This document shows positions 56,044-64,000 of a stretch of 64,000 nucleotides of DNA, in pieces. A model generated the notes under the pieces. The model ran no database searches. It saw nothing but the letters and a program-made list of their open reading frames with translations, and was not told where the DNA came from. The stretch is taken from contig NZ_CP025228.1 in NCBI RefSeq assembly GCF_004102025.1, positions 3,286,001-3,350,000 on the forward strand, given 5' to 3'. Numbering within the stretch: the first letter of the stretch is position 1; every line of letters begins with the position of its first letter. The stretch comes from Actinomyces qiguomingii. GTDB lineage: Bacteria; Actinomycetota; Actinomycetes; Actinomycetales; Actinomycetaceae. A program made the translations under genes and the position numbers.

Positions 56044-57084
56044 TCAGCACAACACGTCGTCCAAGAAGGCGGCGAAGTGCGTGCAAGTGGCCTTGGCGGT
56101 GGGCAGGCCGGGCACGGACAGGTGTCCGTGGGTCTCCCCGGGGACGGTGTGCTGCTCGACGTCGACGCCGGCCTCCACCAGTTGCTGTGTGAAGCGCTCC
56201 CCGGAGGCGCGCAGGTCGTCGGCCTCGCAGTTCTCGATGTAGGTGCGCGGGTAGCCGACCAGGGAGTCGGCGTTGCCGGGCATGGCGTAGTCGAAGTGCT
56301 CGACCCCGGTCATCTCGGGGCCGAGGAGCTGCCCGATGAGGTAGTCGTTCTGGGCGATTGCGGCCTCGCGGCCGGGCCATAGGAGGGGCGGAAGCGTCGC
56401 GAGGACGGCGGTGAGCTCGGCTGAGGGTTCCGGCAACGGGTAGTGAACCAGCGGATAGGCCAGGAAGATGCCGGCCGGGGGTTCCCCGGCGTCGCGCCCG
56501 TGCAGGCCGACGGAGGCGGCCAGGCAGGCGCCGGCGCTGCCGCCGCCGACGGCAACGCGCTCCGGGTCGGCGGGCAGGCCGTGGCCGCCGGAGCGGACCC
56601 ACTGGTAGGCCGCCCAGCAGTCGTCGTGCGGGACGGGGTGGGTGAGGCCGTCGACGGCGAGCCGGTAGTCGACACTGACCACGGGCAGCCCGGTGGCGTG
56701 CGCCAGGCGGGCGGCGGTGTGGTCGGCCTCGGGCATGTCCAGGTCGCCGAAGATGAAGGCGCCCCCGTGAATCCAGACGACGGCGCCGCGGCGGCCGGCG
56801 GTGTCGGGGGCGGCGAGCGCGCTCGGGGTGTACACGCGCACGGGCACGTCCCCATGCGGGCCGGGGGCGGCATCGTCACGGCGGTCCACCTCGGGCAGGT
56901 CGACGGGGTCGACGGGCAGGTCGTAGCGGGCCGCCTGGGCCTGATGCTCGGCGGTGAATCCGGGCCCGCGCGGGGGCAGACCTTCCAGGACGTGAAGGCG
57001 CTCGCCGTGGACACCGGCGACGCGGCCGACCTTCTCGGAGGCCTCGGTGGCGACGACGGGGCCGTGGGATGAGTTGAAGCGCAT
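56044..57084 (-). CDS. Alpha/beta-hydrolase esterase (HSL-like)
   Basis: A 346-residue serine esterase. The oxyanion motif HGGAFIFGDLD, the nucleophile elbow GGSAGACLA and a C-terminal His in PGETHGHLS form the expected triad region of the hormone-sensitive lipase group. In this operon it probably removes acetyl or other acyl groups from glycosides before GH43/GH3 attack. AAGGAGG precedes the ATG. It follows the GH3 gene by 37 bp. Confidence 0.83.
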   Translation of the reverse strand: MRFNSSHGPVVATEASEKVGRVAGVHGERLHVLEGLPPRGPGFTAEHQAQAARYDLPVDPVDLPEVDRRDDAAPGPHGDVPVRVYTPSALAAPDTAGRRGAVVWIHGGAFIFGDLDMPEADHTAARLAHATGLPVVSVDYRLAVDGLTHPVPHDDCWAAYQWVRSGGHGLPADPERVAVGGGSAGACLAASVGLHGRDAGEPPAGIFLAYPLVHYPLPEPSAELTAVLATLPPLLWPGREAAIAQNDYLIGQLLGPEMTGVEHFDYAMPGNADSLVGYPRTYIENCEADDLRASGERFTQQLVEAGVDVEQHTVPGETHGHLSVPGLPTAKATCTHFAAFLDDVLC

Positions 57085-57121
57085 GGGGTACCTCCTTGTA
57101 CGCGCTTGCAGGTGCGGGTGG

Positions 57122-59416
57122 TCAGGCGGTGACGGTCAGTAGCAGCGGGACGGCGTCGGGGTCGGTCCCGAGGCGGATCTCGAAGTCGCCGGGCTCGACG
57201 CGCCAGCCCTGCCCGTCGTCGTCCCATAGCGCCAGGCGGCTGCGGTCCAGCCGGAAGGTGACCTCTTGACTGCCTCCAGTGGGGACGGCGATGCGCTGGA
57301 AGCCGGCGAGCCGGCGGACGGCGGGGGCGAGCGAGGCCAGCAGGTCGTGGGTGAACAGCAGCACCACGTCTTCGCCGTCGCGCGCGCCGGTGTTGGAGAC
57401 GGTGGCGGTGACCTCCACGGCGGCGCCGGCGTCGAGCTCGGCCAGGGTGATGGTGGCGCGGGACAGGGCGGCGTCGCGGTAGGTGAAGCTGGTGTAGGAC
57501 AGGCCGTGGCCGAAGCGGAAGCGGGGGCCGAGCTCCAGGTCGCGGTACTTGGAGGTGAAGAACTCCTGGAGGTTGGCGGGGCCGTCCAGGCCCATGTCGA
57601 AGGCGGGTTTGGTCATCTCCCCGCCGCGGGTGGCGGGGCGGCCGGTGTTCTCGTGGGCGTCGTAGGTCGCGGGCAGCTGCCCGCTGTGGCGGGGGAAGGC
57701 CATGGGCAGGCGTCCGGAGGGGTTGACGGCGCCGGTGAGGATGTCGGCGATGACTTCCGGGGCGGTGGTGCCCAGGTGCCAGGCGACCAGGACGGCGCTG
57801 GGCTCCTCGATCCACTCCTCGACGACGAGGGGGCGCCCGGCGACTAGCACGACCGCCAGGGGCGTGCCGGTGGCGGCGACGGCGTGGACGAGGGCGGCCT
57901 GGTTCCCGGGCAGGTGCAGGTCGGCGCGGGAGGTGGCCTCGCCGGTGAGCTGGCTGGGCTCGTCCAGAGCGAGGATCACCAGATCGGCATCGGCCGCGGC
58001 CGCGGCGACGGCGGCGGCCTCCGCCTCGGTGACGTCGAGCGGGTCCTGCCCGCCCAGCACCGTGAGCTCGGGTGCGGGCGTACCGGCTGCTGCGGCGCGC
58101 TCGCCCAGGGCGGTGGTCAAGGCGTCGGCCAGGCAGTGGACGGGTGGGGCGGCGAAGTGCTGCACCCAGGCGCCCAGGTGGTCGGTGTGGGTGGCGGCCG
58201 GGCCGGCCAGCAGGATGCGGCGGGTGGTGGGGGCGATGGGCAGTGTGCCGTCGTTGGTGAGCAGGACAGGGCACTTTTCGGCGGCGTTGCGGGCGGCGGC
58301 CAGGTGCTCGGCGGTGGGGGTGGTGATCTCGGCGTCGGGGTCCACGTAGGGATGCTCGAACAGGCCGAGTGCCATCTTCAAGGTCAGGACGCGGCGCACG
58401 GCGTCGTCGACGCGGGCCACCAGGGCCGGGTCGTCGCCGTCCAGGAGGGCGGGGCTGTCGGGACGGGCGACGGGGTCGTGCAGGTGGCCGCCCATTTCGA
58501 CGTCGAGCCCGGCGGCCAGCGACATGCGGGCGGCATCGGCCAGGTCGGCGGCCACGCCGTGGGGGATGAGGTTGTCCACGCCGGAGGCATCGCCCACAAT
58601 GGCGCCGGCAAAGCCCAGCTCCTCCTTGAGGACGCCGGTGAGCAGACGGCGGTTGGCGTGCACCGGGCGGCCATTGAAGGTGTTGAAGGAGGCCATGACG
58701 GAGCCGACGCCGGCATCAACGCAGGCGGCGAAGGGCGGCAGGTAGACGCTGTGCAGCCGCTGGTCGGACATGTCCACGGTGTTGTAGTCGCGGCCGCCCT
58801 CGGCGGCGCCGTAGCCGATGAAGTGCTTGGCGGTGGCCACCATGGCGCCCAGCTCGTCCAGGCGCTCATGCTGGTAGCCGGCCACCATGGCGGCGCCCAG
58901 TTCGGCGGTCAGCAGGGGGTCCTCGCCGAAGCCCTCGGCCACGCGTCCCCAGCGCGGGTCGCGGGCGACGTCCACCATGGGTGAGAAGGTCCAGGTGACG
59001 CCGCCGGAGCGTGCCTCGGCGGCGGAGGTGGCGGCGCAGTCATGGGCGACGGCGGTGGAGAAGGAGGCGCCCATGGCCAGTGGGGTGGGGAAGATGGTGC
59101 GCTGGCCGTGGATGACGTCCAAACCGATCAACAGGGGGATGCCGAGTTCGGTCTCCTCCACCGCGGCGCGTTGGATGGCGTTGGTGTCGGTCGCGTTGCC
59201 GGGCCAGAACAGGGCGCCGATGCCGGCGCGGGCCGCCTCCAAGCAGTCCTGTTGAGTCATCTTGAAGGCGACCTGCGCCTGCGCCAGTTTCTGCTCCCAG
59301 GTCATGCGGGCGAGCAGGGCCTCGATGTGGTCACGCTGGGCGTCGGTGAGCTGGGCTGCGGGTGCGGGGACGGTGGCGTTGTCGGTGGGGACCTTGGCGT
59401 CGGGAATGGTGGTCAC
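57122..59416 (-). CDS. GH3-family beta-glucosidase/xylosidase
   Basis: A 764-residue enzyme. The N-terminal TIM barrel has LLIGLDVIHGQRTIFPTPLA, ATAKHFIGYGAAEGGRDY and the probable nucleophile Asp in AIVGDASGVDNL. An alpha/beta sandwich and a fibronectin-III-like C-terminal domain (FRFGHGLSYTSFTYRDAALS) follow. There is no signal peptide. The GTG at 59416 is preferred because GAGGAG lies 7 bases away; an ATG at 59509 would add an unrelated leader. It probably removes terminal beta-glucose or xylose from imported glycosides. Confidence 0.87.
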   Translation of the reverse strand: MTTIPDAKVPTDNATVPAPAAQLTDAQRDHIEALLARMTWEQKLAQAQVAFKMTQQDCLEAARAGIGALFWPGNATDTNAIQRAAVEETELGIPLLIGLDVIHGQRTIFPTPLAMGASFSTAVAHDCAATSAAEARSGGVTWTFSPMVDVARDPRWGRVAEGFGEDPLLTAELGAAMVAGYQHERLDELGAMVATAKHFIGYGAAEGGRDYNTVDMSDQRLHSVYLPPFAACVDAGVGSVMASFNTFNGRPVHANRRLLTGVLKEELGFAGAIVGDASGVDNLIPHGVAADLADAARMSLAAGLDVEMGGHLHDPVARPDSPALLDGDDPALVARVDDAVRRVLTLKMALGLFEHPYVDPDAEITTPTAEHLAAARNAAEKCPVLLTNDGTLPIAPTTRRILLAGPAATHTDHLGAWVQHFAAPPVHCLADALTTALGERAAAAGTPAPELTVLGGQDPLDVTEAEAAAVAAAAADADLVILALDEPSQLTGEATSRADLHLPGNQAALVHAVAATGTPLAVVLVAGRPLVVEEWIEEPSAVLVAWHLGTTAPEVIADILTGAVNPSGRLPMAFPRHSGQLPATYDAHENTGRPATRGGEMTKPAFDMGLDGPANLQEFFTSKYRDLELGPRFRFGHGLSYTSFTYRDAALSRATITLAELDAGAAVEVTATVSNTGARDGEDVVLLFTHDLLASLAPAVRRLAGFQRIAVPTGGSQEVTFRLDRSRLALWDDDGQGWRVEPGDFEIRLGTDPDAVPLLLTVTA

Positions 59417-59591
59417 GTGAGGCTCCTCGTTGAGCGGGTATTCGGTCGGCTGGTCGAGCGGTGTTGGGGTTGGGCGGGCGCAGAGGGTGTCGCCCCTCGG
59501 GTCGATCATCCACCTGCACCCGCCCTGGGTGTAATCAAATCTCGCCGCGTTCCTTGGCGGCGCGTTCAGCGGCCTCGGCGAGACGCTCGGC

Positions 59592-61025
59592 CTAATCGCG
59601 GCTGATGCCCTCGGCGAGGGCCTCGGCCTGGGCGGCGCGCTTGACCTCGAGCTCCGCGGAGATCTTCGCCATGGTCTTGGTATCCAACTTCCAGAACAAC
59701 AGCGGGATGAAGGCGAGGAAGGCCATGATGGCCGGGACCAGATTAGCGGCGATATTGATGCCCGTCAGCGCACTGCCGCTCTGCACCTCCAAGGCCCCGT
59801 TGTAACCGAACCAGCCCATGATGTACAGGGCGGCGGCGCCGCCGATGGCGTTGGCGAACTTCGTGGAGAGGGAAACGGTCGCATAGGAGGTGCCGTCGGC
59901 CCGAACACCGGTCTTGTGCTCGTAGTAGTCGACGGCGTCCGGAACCATGGACAGGGCGATCGGAGCCGCGAAGCCGGACAGTCCGTAGAGGAACTGGAGG
60001 GCGAGTAGCACGGTGAGATTGCTCTGCCCGAAGAAGAAGATGAGCACGAGGCAGACCCCTCCCGAAAGCACGGAGGCCATCATCATATTGCGCTTGCCCA
60101 GCTTGAGGGCGAAGGGTGGCAAAGTGACGCTACCTATGATCGTGCCGACTCGGAAGGCGAGCATGACGCCCGCCATCAGGAGCGGGTTACCCAAGATCCA
60201 GCGGCAGTAGTAGAACATGATGCCGATGCGCCCGAAGAGGCCGAAGAGCTGCAGCAGCAGCGCAAAGAAAACGACCATGAGCTGGTCGTTGGTCACAACC
60301 GCCTTGACCGTCCGGCTGAAGGGGATCTTCTGCTGCTCGGGCGTCATAGTGATGCGCTCGCGAACGTTTAGGCCCGTGATGAGGAATGCCGGCAACGCGA
60401 TAAGCGCAAAAATGAGCATCGTGAGGAAGTAGGAACGGCCATCAAAACCGCGATCCTTGGCAGCCTCTGACGCTACAAGTGAGACCAGAAGGAAGGGAGT
60501 GGCAACGTCCAGGATCAGCCCGGCGGCCTGAGAGCCGATATTGCGGATCCAGTTGAGGATGACGCGCTCACCGGAATCGGTTGTCATGACGCCCGCCAGG
60601 GATCCATAAGACATATTGGCAACGGTGTAGAGGAAGCACAGGAGCACGTAGGCGATACCCGCCCAGGCGATCTTGGCGCCGTTGCCGCCATGGAAGGGCA
60701 TCCAGAAAGCCAGAATCATGCTGATCGACAGCAGCGGCGCACCGAAGATGACGTAGGGGCGGAAGCGACCCCAGCGGCTCTTGGTACGCTCGGCCACATA
60801 GCCGAAGGCGAGGTCTTGGAAGCCGTCGAGAACTCGGGCGACTAACAGGATGTTCGCCGCCGCGGCCGCTGGAATGAGCGCGATGTCGGTGTAGAAGGTG
60901 ATGAGGTAAGAGCCAACGGTGGTCCAAACGAACTGGGATCCGAACTCGGCGAAGCCGTAGGAGATCTTCTCCTTGAGGGGTACCTGGGCCCCCTTGGTGG
61001 CGGGTGCCGCAGACTGCGTCGTCAT
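59592..61025 (-). CDS. GPH-family sugar:cation symporter
   Basis: A 477-residue MFS-type transporter of the MelB/XynB group with about twelve helices. KISYGFAEFGSQFVWTTVGS and DLAFGYVAERTKSRWGRFRP are family motifs. It begins the GH operon and is divergent from the ROK regulator. The TAG at 59592-59594 is followed in frame by 18 more sense codons (AERLAEAAERAAKERGEI) and TGA at about 59535-59537. This continues the helical tail, so the annotated end may be a recent amber truncation. Confidence 0.87.
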   Translation of the reverse strand: MTTQSAAPATKGAQVPLKEKISYGFAEFGSQFVWTTVGSYLITFYTDIALIPAAAAANILLVARVLDGFQDLAFGYVAERTKSRWGRFRPYVIFGAPLLSISMILAFWMPFHGGNGAKIAWAGIAYVLLCFLYTVANMSYGSLAGVMTTDSGERVILNWIRNIGSQAAGLILDVATPFLLVSLVASEAAKDRGFDGRSYFLTMLIFALIALPAFLITGLNVRERITMTPEQQKIPFSRTVKAVVTNDQLMVVFFALLLQLFGLFGRIGIMFYYCRWILGNPLLMAGVMLAFRVGTIIGSVTLPPFALKLGKRNMMMASVLSGGVCLVLIFFFGQSNLTVLLALQFLYGLSGFAAPIALSMVPDAVDYYEHKTGVRADGTSYATVSLSTKFANAIGGAAALYIMGWFGYNGALEVQSGSALTGINIAANLVPAIMAFLAFIPLLFWKLDTKTMAKISAELEVKRAAQAEALAEGISRD

Positions 61026-61089
61026 GACGGGCCTTTCTGTGATGTGAAGTGCGGGCTGCTCTGCCCGGAACTCCCGAGGTCAAGGACTT

Positions 61090-61105
61090 CGAGGTCCGCA
61101 CCTCG
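61090..61105. promoter_or_regulatory. Inverted repeat upstream of the GPH transporter
   Basis: CGAGGT-CCGC-ACCTCG is a perfect inverted repeat 65 bp before the transporter start, within the 290-bp gap shared with the ROK gene. It is a candidate operator or leader hairpin for the GH operon. Confidence 0.4.
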
Positions 61106-61314
61106 TTGTGTTCTGCTGGACAGTCAACGCGCGGAGACTGCGGGCAACAAGCACACCTACTTCTTCTTTCGCACCGCCCGTGCATAAGATCAGCAGCTGA
61201 TTAGGCCCTACAACCGTCGCTCAAACCACACCCATCGCCACCTGCTTCGGGCTTTTCCCCAGAATCACAAGCGGCTTGGGGGGCACTGATGCACCAGAGA
61301 CAGCACATCCCGAC

Positions 61315-61335
61315 TTTTGCACGACCAACGCAAAA
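61315..61335. promoter_or_regulatory. Inverted repeat upstream of the ROK regulator
   Basis: TTTTGC and GCAAAA flank a 9-base spacer, ending 12 bases before the ATG at 61347. It is a candidate autoregulatory operator; its position argues against the TTG start at 61317. Confidence 0.4.
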
Positions 61336-61346
61336 GTGCGGGCTCT

Positions 61347-62771
61347 ATGCCCATAGATTCGGTTGACGATTGCGAAAGCTGGACGGAGACTGCCTGCGTG
61401 ACTTCCCACGACGACAGACTCAAAGACGAGCAACGGACAGCCCCGTCGTCCCCCTCCTCGGAGACGCGGAAGACCACCACCGTGTCATTACGCGCCCCCT
61501 CCTTTGCCCACGTCTCCCAGCTGGCAGACCTGATCGCGGAGGCCCGCCGCTACCCGCAGGGGGTCTCCCGCGCCGACCTGTGCGAGACACTTACGCTTGG
61601 CCGTAACGCCGTCGATCGCAGATTGAAGACCGCGGTGGAGTTGGGTCTGCTCGCGCCGGCCGGTCGGGGCGTGTCGACCGGTGGCCGCGCCCCCGAGATG
61701 TGGCGCTTCAACCCGCGCGCCGCAACCATCCTTGCCTTCAGCGTGGCCTACCGATCCGCCACCGTGGCCTTGATGGACCTGGGCGGTGCAATCATCGATC
61801 GGATCAGCTGGGCTGAGGGCATTCTCAGCGATCCGCAGCAGGTCACTGACCACGCCGTCGAGCACCTCATGGCGCTGCGTGGCCGTCACCCGGAGCTGCC
61901 GCCGGCATGGGGTCTGGGCGCCTGTATCCCGGCGCCGGTGGACTTCCGCGACGGAACGCTGATCCCACCCGCCACGGCCAGGGCTGGCGGTGCGGCCGAC
62001 ACGCTTGCCTGGACCGGCTTCCCGTTGCGTCAACAGCTCTCCCGCCGACTCGACCTACCGGTGTGGCTCGACGACGAGGTCAATGTCATGGCGCTGGCGG
62101 CCGCCAAACGCATAGGGGCGCCCCCGGATCTCCTGTACGTCCGGCTGAGTCTGGGGCTTGGCATGGGTATTGTCTCGGGCGGACAGGTGCACCGCGGTGC
62201 CGCGGCCGCCTCCGGGGAGATCGCCCATATTCAGATGGCGGGCGCCGGTGGCCGTGCCTGCCGTTGTGGACGAAGGGGCTGCCTGGAGACGACGCTCTCC
62301 GGTGGCGCCATGGAGGACGCGGCAGTCACCCCACAGGCCTTGAAGCGATCCCCCTACCTGCGCCGTCTCGACGAGTCCGAAGGCGTCCGCTGCGAGCACG
62401 TCTTTCGCGGCGCCGCGGAAGGGGACCCGGTGTGCGTGCGCCTGCTTACCGAGGCGGCCGACCGGCTCTCGGTGGTGCTGGCAGTGCTGACCACCACCTA
62501 CAACCCCGGGGAGGTGGTGCTGGGCGGAGGTGTGGCGCAGGCAGGGGAGTTCTTCTCCCGGGCGGTCGGCCAGGCCCTGCGCCGGCGCGTTCTGCCCGCC
62601 ACCTCCGAACGCCTGCGCGTGCGCATGGGAGGTGCGGACGATACCCTGTCCGGCGCGTGCCGCATGGTCACCGACGCCCTCCTGTCGGCTCACGTCATGC
62701 ACGTCTGGATGCCCCACGGCTCCCCGGTAGGGGTGCAGGAGGTGGTCACCCACCGCCGCCAAGATGCGTGA
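61347..62771 (+). CDS. ROK-family transcriptional regulator
   Basis: A 474-residue regulator. The winged helix-turn-helix (YPQGVSRADLCETLTLGRNA) is followed by a ROK sugar-kinase-like domain with the zinc motif CRCGRRGCLET and a C-terminal NPGEVVLGGGVAQAG. It probably controls the divergent GH/transporter operon in response to a sugar. Start uncertain: ATG 61347 was chosen because an inverted repeat lies just upstream, but GTG 61398 or 61483 would remove a disordered Ser/Thr-rich leader. Confidence 0.82.
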   Translation: MPIDSVDDCESWTETACVTSHDDRLKDEQRTAPSSPSSETRKTTTVSLRAPSFAHVSQLADLIAEARRYPQGVSRADLCETLTLGRNAVDRRLKTAVELGLLAPAGRGVSTGGRAPEMWRFNPRAATILAFSVAYRSATVALMDLGGAIIDRISWAEGILSDPQQVTDHAVEHLMALRGRHPELPPAWGLGACIPAPVDFRDGTLIPPATARAGGAADTLAWTGFPLRQQLSRRLDLPVWLDDEVNVMALAAAKRIGAPPDLLYVRLSLGLGMGIVSGGQVHRGAAAASGEIAHIQMAGAGGRACRCGRRGCLETTLSGGAMEDAAVTPQALKRSPYLRRLDESEGVRCEHVFRGAAEGDPVCVRLLTEAADRLSVVLAVLTTTYNPGEVVLGGGVAQAGEFFSRAVGQALRRRVLPATSERLRVRMGGADDTLSGACRMVTDALLSAHVMHVWMPHGSPVGVQEVVTHRRQDA

Positions 62772-62801
62772 TCACCTCCCGTCTCCCCGCCCCATTTCAC
62801 C

Positions 62802-62853
62802 GAGATCGGTCGTTGTTACCGTCGAGATCGGTAGACATAACCACCGAGATCGG
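62802..62853. repeat. 22-bp phased GAGATCGG iterons
   Basis: Three copies at 62802, 62824 and 62846, each 22 bp apart, about 30 bp after the ROK stop. They are the GAGATCGG variant also present at 26176 and 26198. Confidence 0.85.
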
Positions 62854-62910
62854 TTGATGTGGCGTAGCCGGTTACGCACCACACACCTGAAGCTGCCAAC
62901 GCTCGCAGCG

Positions 62911-63012
62911 CCGCAGCACACGCACCCGCACGGCGGCCAGGCGGTCCAGCGGCAGCAGGTTCAGGCGCTCATCGCCGTTGAGGTTGCGGCCGCCCAGCCG
63001 CTCCCCCACCTC
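62911..63012. repeat. Direct repeat of the GH35-like gene 3' end, copy 1
   Basis: About 102 bases nearly identical to 63765-63867, which encode the end of the GH35/DUF5597-like protein. The copies flank the toxin-antitoxin pair in the same orientation. Here the sequence has no open continuation and is a relic. Confidence 0.88.
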
Positions 63013-63022
63013 GCAGCTCTGC

Positions 63023-63038
63023 TATCATGGTGATGATA
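63023..63038. promoter_or_regulatory. Candidate antitoxin operator
   Basis: TATCAT-GGTG-ATGATA is a perfect inverted repeat 31 bp before the antitoxin start and may overlap its -10 region. Antitoxins of this class usually bind such palindromes to autoregulate. Confidence 0.55.
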
Positions 63039-63069
63039 AAACGTCTTCGGTGAGAGGTTGAGGATACCC

Positions 63070-63387
63070 ATGCCAGTCATCCGCCCGATCTCGGACCTGC
63101 GCAATAAGTTCACAGAAATCTCCGCAACTGTCCATGAGGACGATCGCCCGGTCTTTCTGACCCGCAATGGGGTTGGTGACATGGTGGTGATGAGCATTGA
63201 GCACTACGAGGCGCTCGCGCTCAACCGGGAAATCACCGAGGCGCTGGCCGCGGCGGAAGTCGAGATGGAGACAACCACGGAGCGGTTCACCTCGGAGGAA
63301 GTACTCGCGTACGCACTCGCCGCGATCGACAACGCCAACGAATCCAAACAGACCAGCACGTCGCACCCCGTCGAAACAGAAGCATGA
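63070..63387 (+). CDS. Phd/YefM-type antitoxin
   Basis: A 105-residue protein. The N-terminus MPVIRPISDLRNKFTEISAT, then PVFLTRNGVGDMVVMSIEHY, is the Phd/YefM DNA-binding fold. The acidic C-terminal half would wrap the toxin. The ATG at 63070 follows GAGG. It overlaps the toxin gene by 4 bases (ATGA), the usual coupled arrangement. Confidence 0.87.
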   Translation: MPVIRPISDLRNKFTEISATVHEDDRPVFLTRNGVGDMVVMSIEHYEALALNREITEALAAAEVEMETTTERFTSEEVLAYALAAIDNANESKQTSTSHPVETEA

Positions 63388-63701
63388 GATCGTACGTAGT
63401 CCGCTACCTGCGCAGAGCACAGCAAGAACTCGCCGATGCTGGGCTATCGGTACTCGAGGTATCTGGAGACGTTGATTCCGCAGTGCGGACAGTGCGACGC
63501 ATCGTCACTGTCATCAACTCGTTGAGCACCATGCCGAGTCGCCACCGCGTCTATACGCCATCTCGTTCGCTCTCGCGCGAGTATCGATATATACGCGCCG
63601 ACCAGCACCTCGTCTTCTACTGGGTCGACGACGAGTCTGCAACCGTAACCGTCGTCCGGATTATCCATGTGCGCGCGGACATCAGCCGGCACCTGGAGTG
63701 A
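63384..63701 (+). CDS. RelE/ParE-type toxin
   Basis: A 105-residue protein with the RelE/ParE fold pattern: alpha-helical start (RYLRRAQQELADAG), then SREYRYIRADQHLVFYWVDD and a C-terminal VTVVRIIHVRADIS strand. RelE members cut mRNA on the ribosome; ParE members poison gyrase. The residues do not decide between them. It is the second gene of the module and coupled to the antitoxin. Confidence 0.85.
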   Translation: MRSYVVRYLRRAQQELADAGLSVLEVSGDVDSAVRTVRRIVTVINSLSTMPSRHRVYTPSRSLSREYRYIRADQHLVFYWVDDESATVTVVRIIHVRADISRHLE

Positions 63702-63752
63702 GTCCCAACCGGCTCCCGTCTTTGCACCATCACCCAACTAGTCTGCTCCCAG

Positions 63753-64000
63753 TCACCTCCACCGCCGCAGCACACGCACCCGCACGGCGGCCAGGCGGTC
63801 CAGCGGCAGCAGGTTCAGGCGCTCATCGCCGTTGAGGTTGCGACCGCTCACCCACTCCCCCGCCTCGTAACGCCCCTCGACGGCGTCATCGATCTCCACG
63901 ACCTCGCCCTCGGCACCGGCCACCTCCAGCATGAGGCCCTGCCCGATCACGAGCACCTCATCCTCACCCAGGTCGATCAGCACGCCCATGGCGCGCATGT
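63753..64000 (-). CDS. GH35-like beta-galactosidase, C-terminal DUF5597-type domain (partial)
   Basis: The last ~82 residues of a larger gene that runs off the window. VLIDLGEDEVLVIGQGLMLE, then GRYEAGEWVSGRNLNGDE, is the pattern of the DUF5597 domain at the C-terminus of bacterial GH35 enzymes. The catalytic part lies outside, so the assignment is tentative. Its last ~35 codons are duplicated at 62911-63012. Confidence 0.6.
   Translation of the reverse strand, partial: MRAMGVLIDLGEDEVLVIGQGLMLEVAGAEGEVVEIDDAVEGRYEAGEWVSGRNLNGDERLNLLPLDRLAAVRVRVLRRWR
63765..63867. repeat. Direct repeat of the GH35-like gene 3' end, copy 2
   Basis: In-gene copy of the ~102-base repeat at 62911-63012. The two copies enclose the toxin-antitoxin module. 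Confidence 0.88.

Noticed and set aside
59592..59594. TAG in the transporter gene as a pyrrolysine codon
   Set aside because: No pyrrolysine genes or context; simple nonsense change at the very C-terminus is more likely.

Overview
The window looks like chromosomal DNA of a high-GC actinobacterium, most likely an Actinomycetaceae member (Actinomyces-like). This is inferred from the GC-rich codon use, the WXG100/EspC-type secretion partners, DUF6318 lipoproteins, IS1249/IS3/ISL3/IS110 elements and the many plant-glycoside genes. No rRNA, tRNA or CRISPR array was recognised.

Layout. 1-7.5 kb: decayed IS110 pieces, an intact IS3 element, and a polymorphic-toxin locus. The locus has an EspC-like protein, a full-length calpain-type (C2) toxin, and three tandem membrane-anchored putative immunity genes interleaved with two orphan C-terminal toxin fragments. 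7.7-11.1 kb: a DUF1269 membrane protein, a PucR-type regulator and a Gfo/Idh/MocA oxidoreductase. 11.1-16 kb: an insertion-sequence pile-up (IS1249, IS3, IS630 remnant, IS5). 16-31 kb: an MFS exporter and acetyltransferase, a TMEM175-like channel, a beta-glucoside PTS operon (RpiR regulator, IIBCA, 6-phospho-beta-glucosidase, TauE-like protein) and a heterodimeric ABC exporter. 31-37.6 kb: IS630, a broken IS110, and a small cluster with a secreted ten-cysteine peptide precursor, a frameshifted MauE-like redox protein and two copies of a small membrane protein, one split by an ISL3 element. 37.8-42.1 kb: a C-glycoside deglycosidase-type operon with two alpha/beta enzyme pairs plus a Gfo/Idh/MocA dehydrogenase. 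42.6-46 kb: a tandemly duplicated DUF6318 lipoprotein/PKD-type secreted protein pair. 46-62.8 kb: a sugar ABC importer with LacI regulator, then a GH106-like, GH43, esterase, GH3 and GPH-transporter operon opposite a ROK regulator. 63-64 kb: a Phd/RelE toxin-antitoxin pair next to the 3' end of a GH35/DUF5597-like gene.

Together the metabolic genes suggest capture and stripping of plant glycosides: beta-glucosides by PTS, O-linked rhamnosides, xylosides/arabinosides and glucosides by the GH operon, and C-linked glycosides by the oxidoreductase plus deglycosidase pairs.

The intergenic DNA is unusual. Much of it consists of short motifs repeated with strict helical phasing (19, 20, 20/21 or 22 bp). 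Many run in direct orientation, cross a central axis and continue inverted. Several lie beside solitary ISL3-like terminal inverted repeats or just after stop codons. These arrays and the toxin cassette array are the least explained parts of the window.
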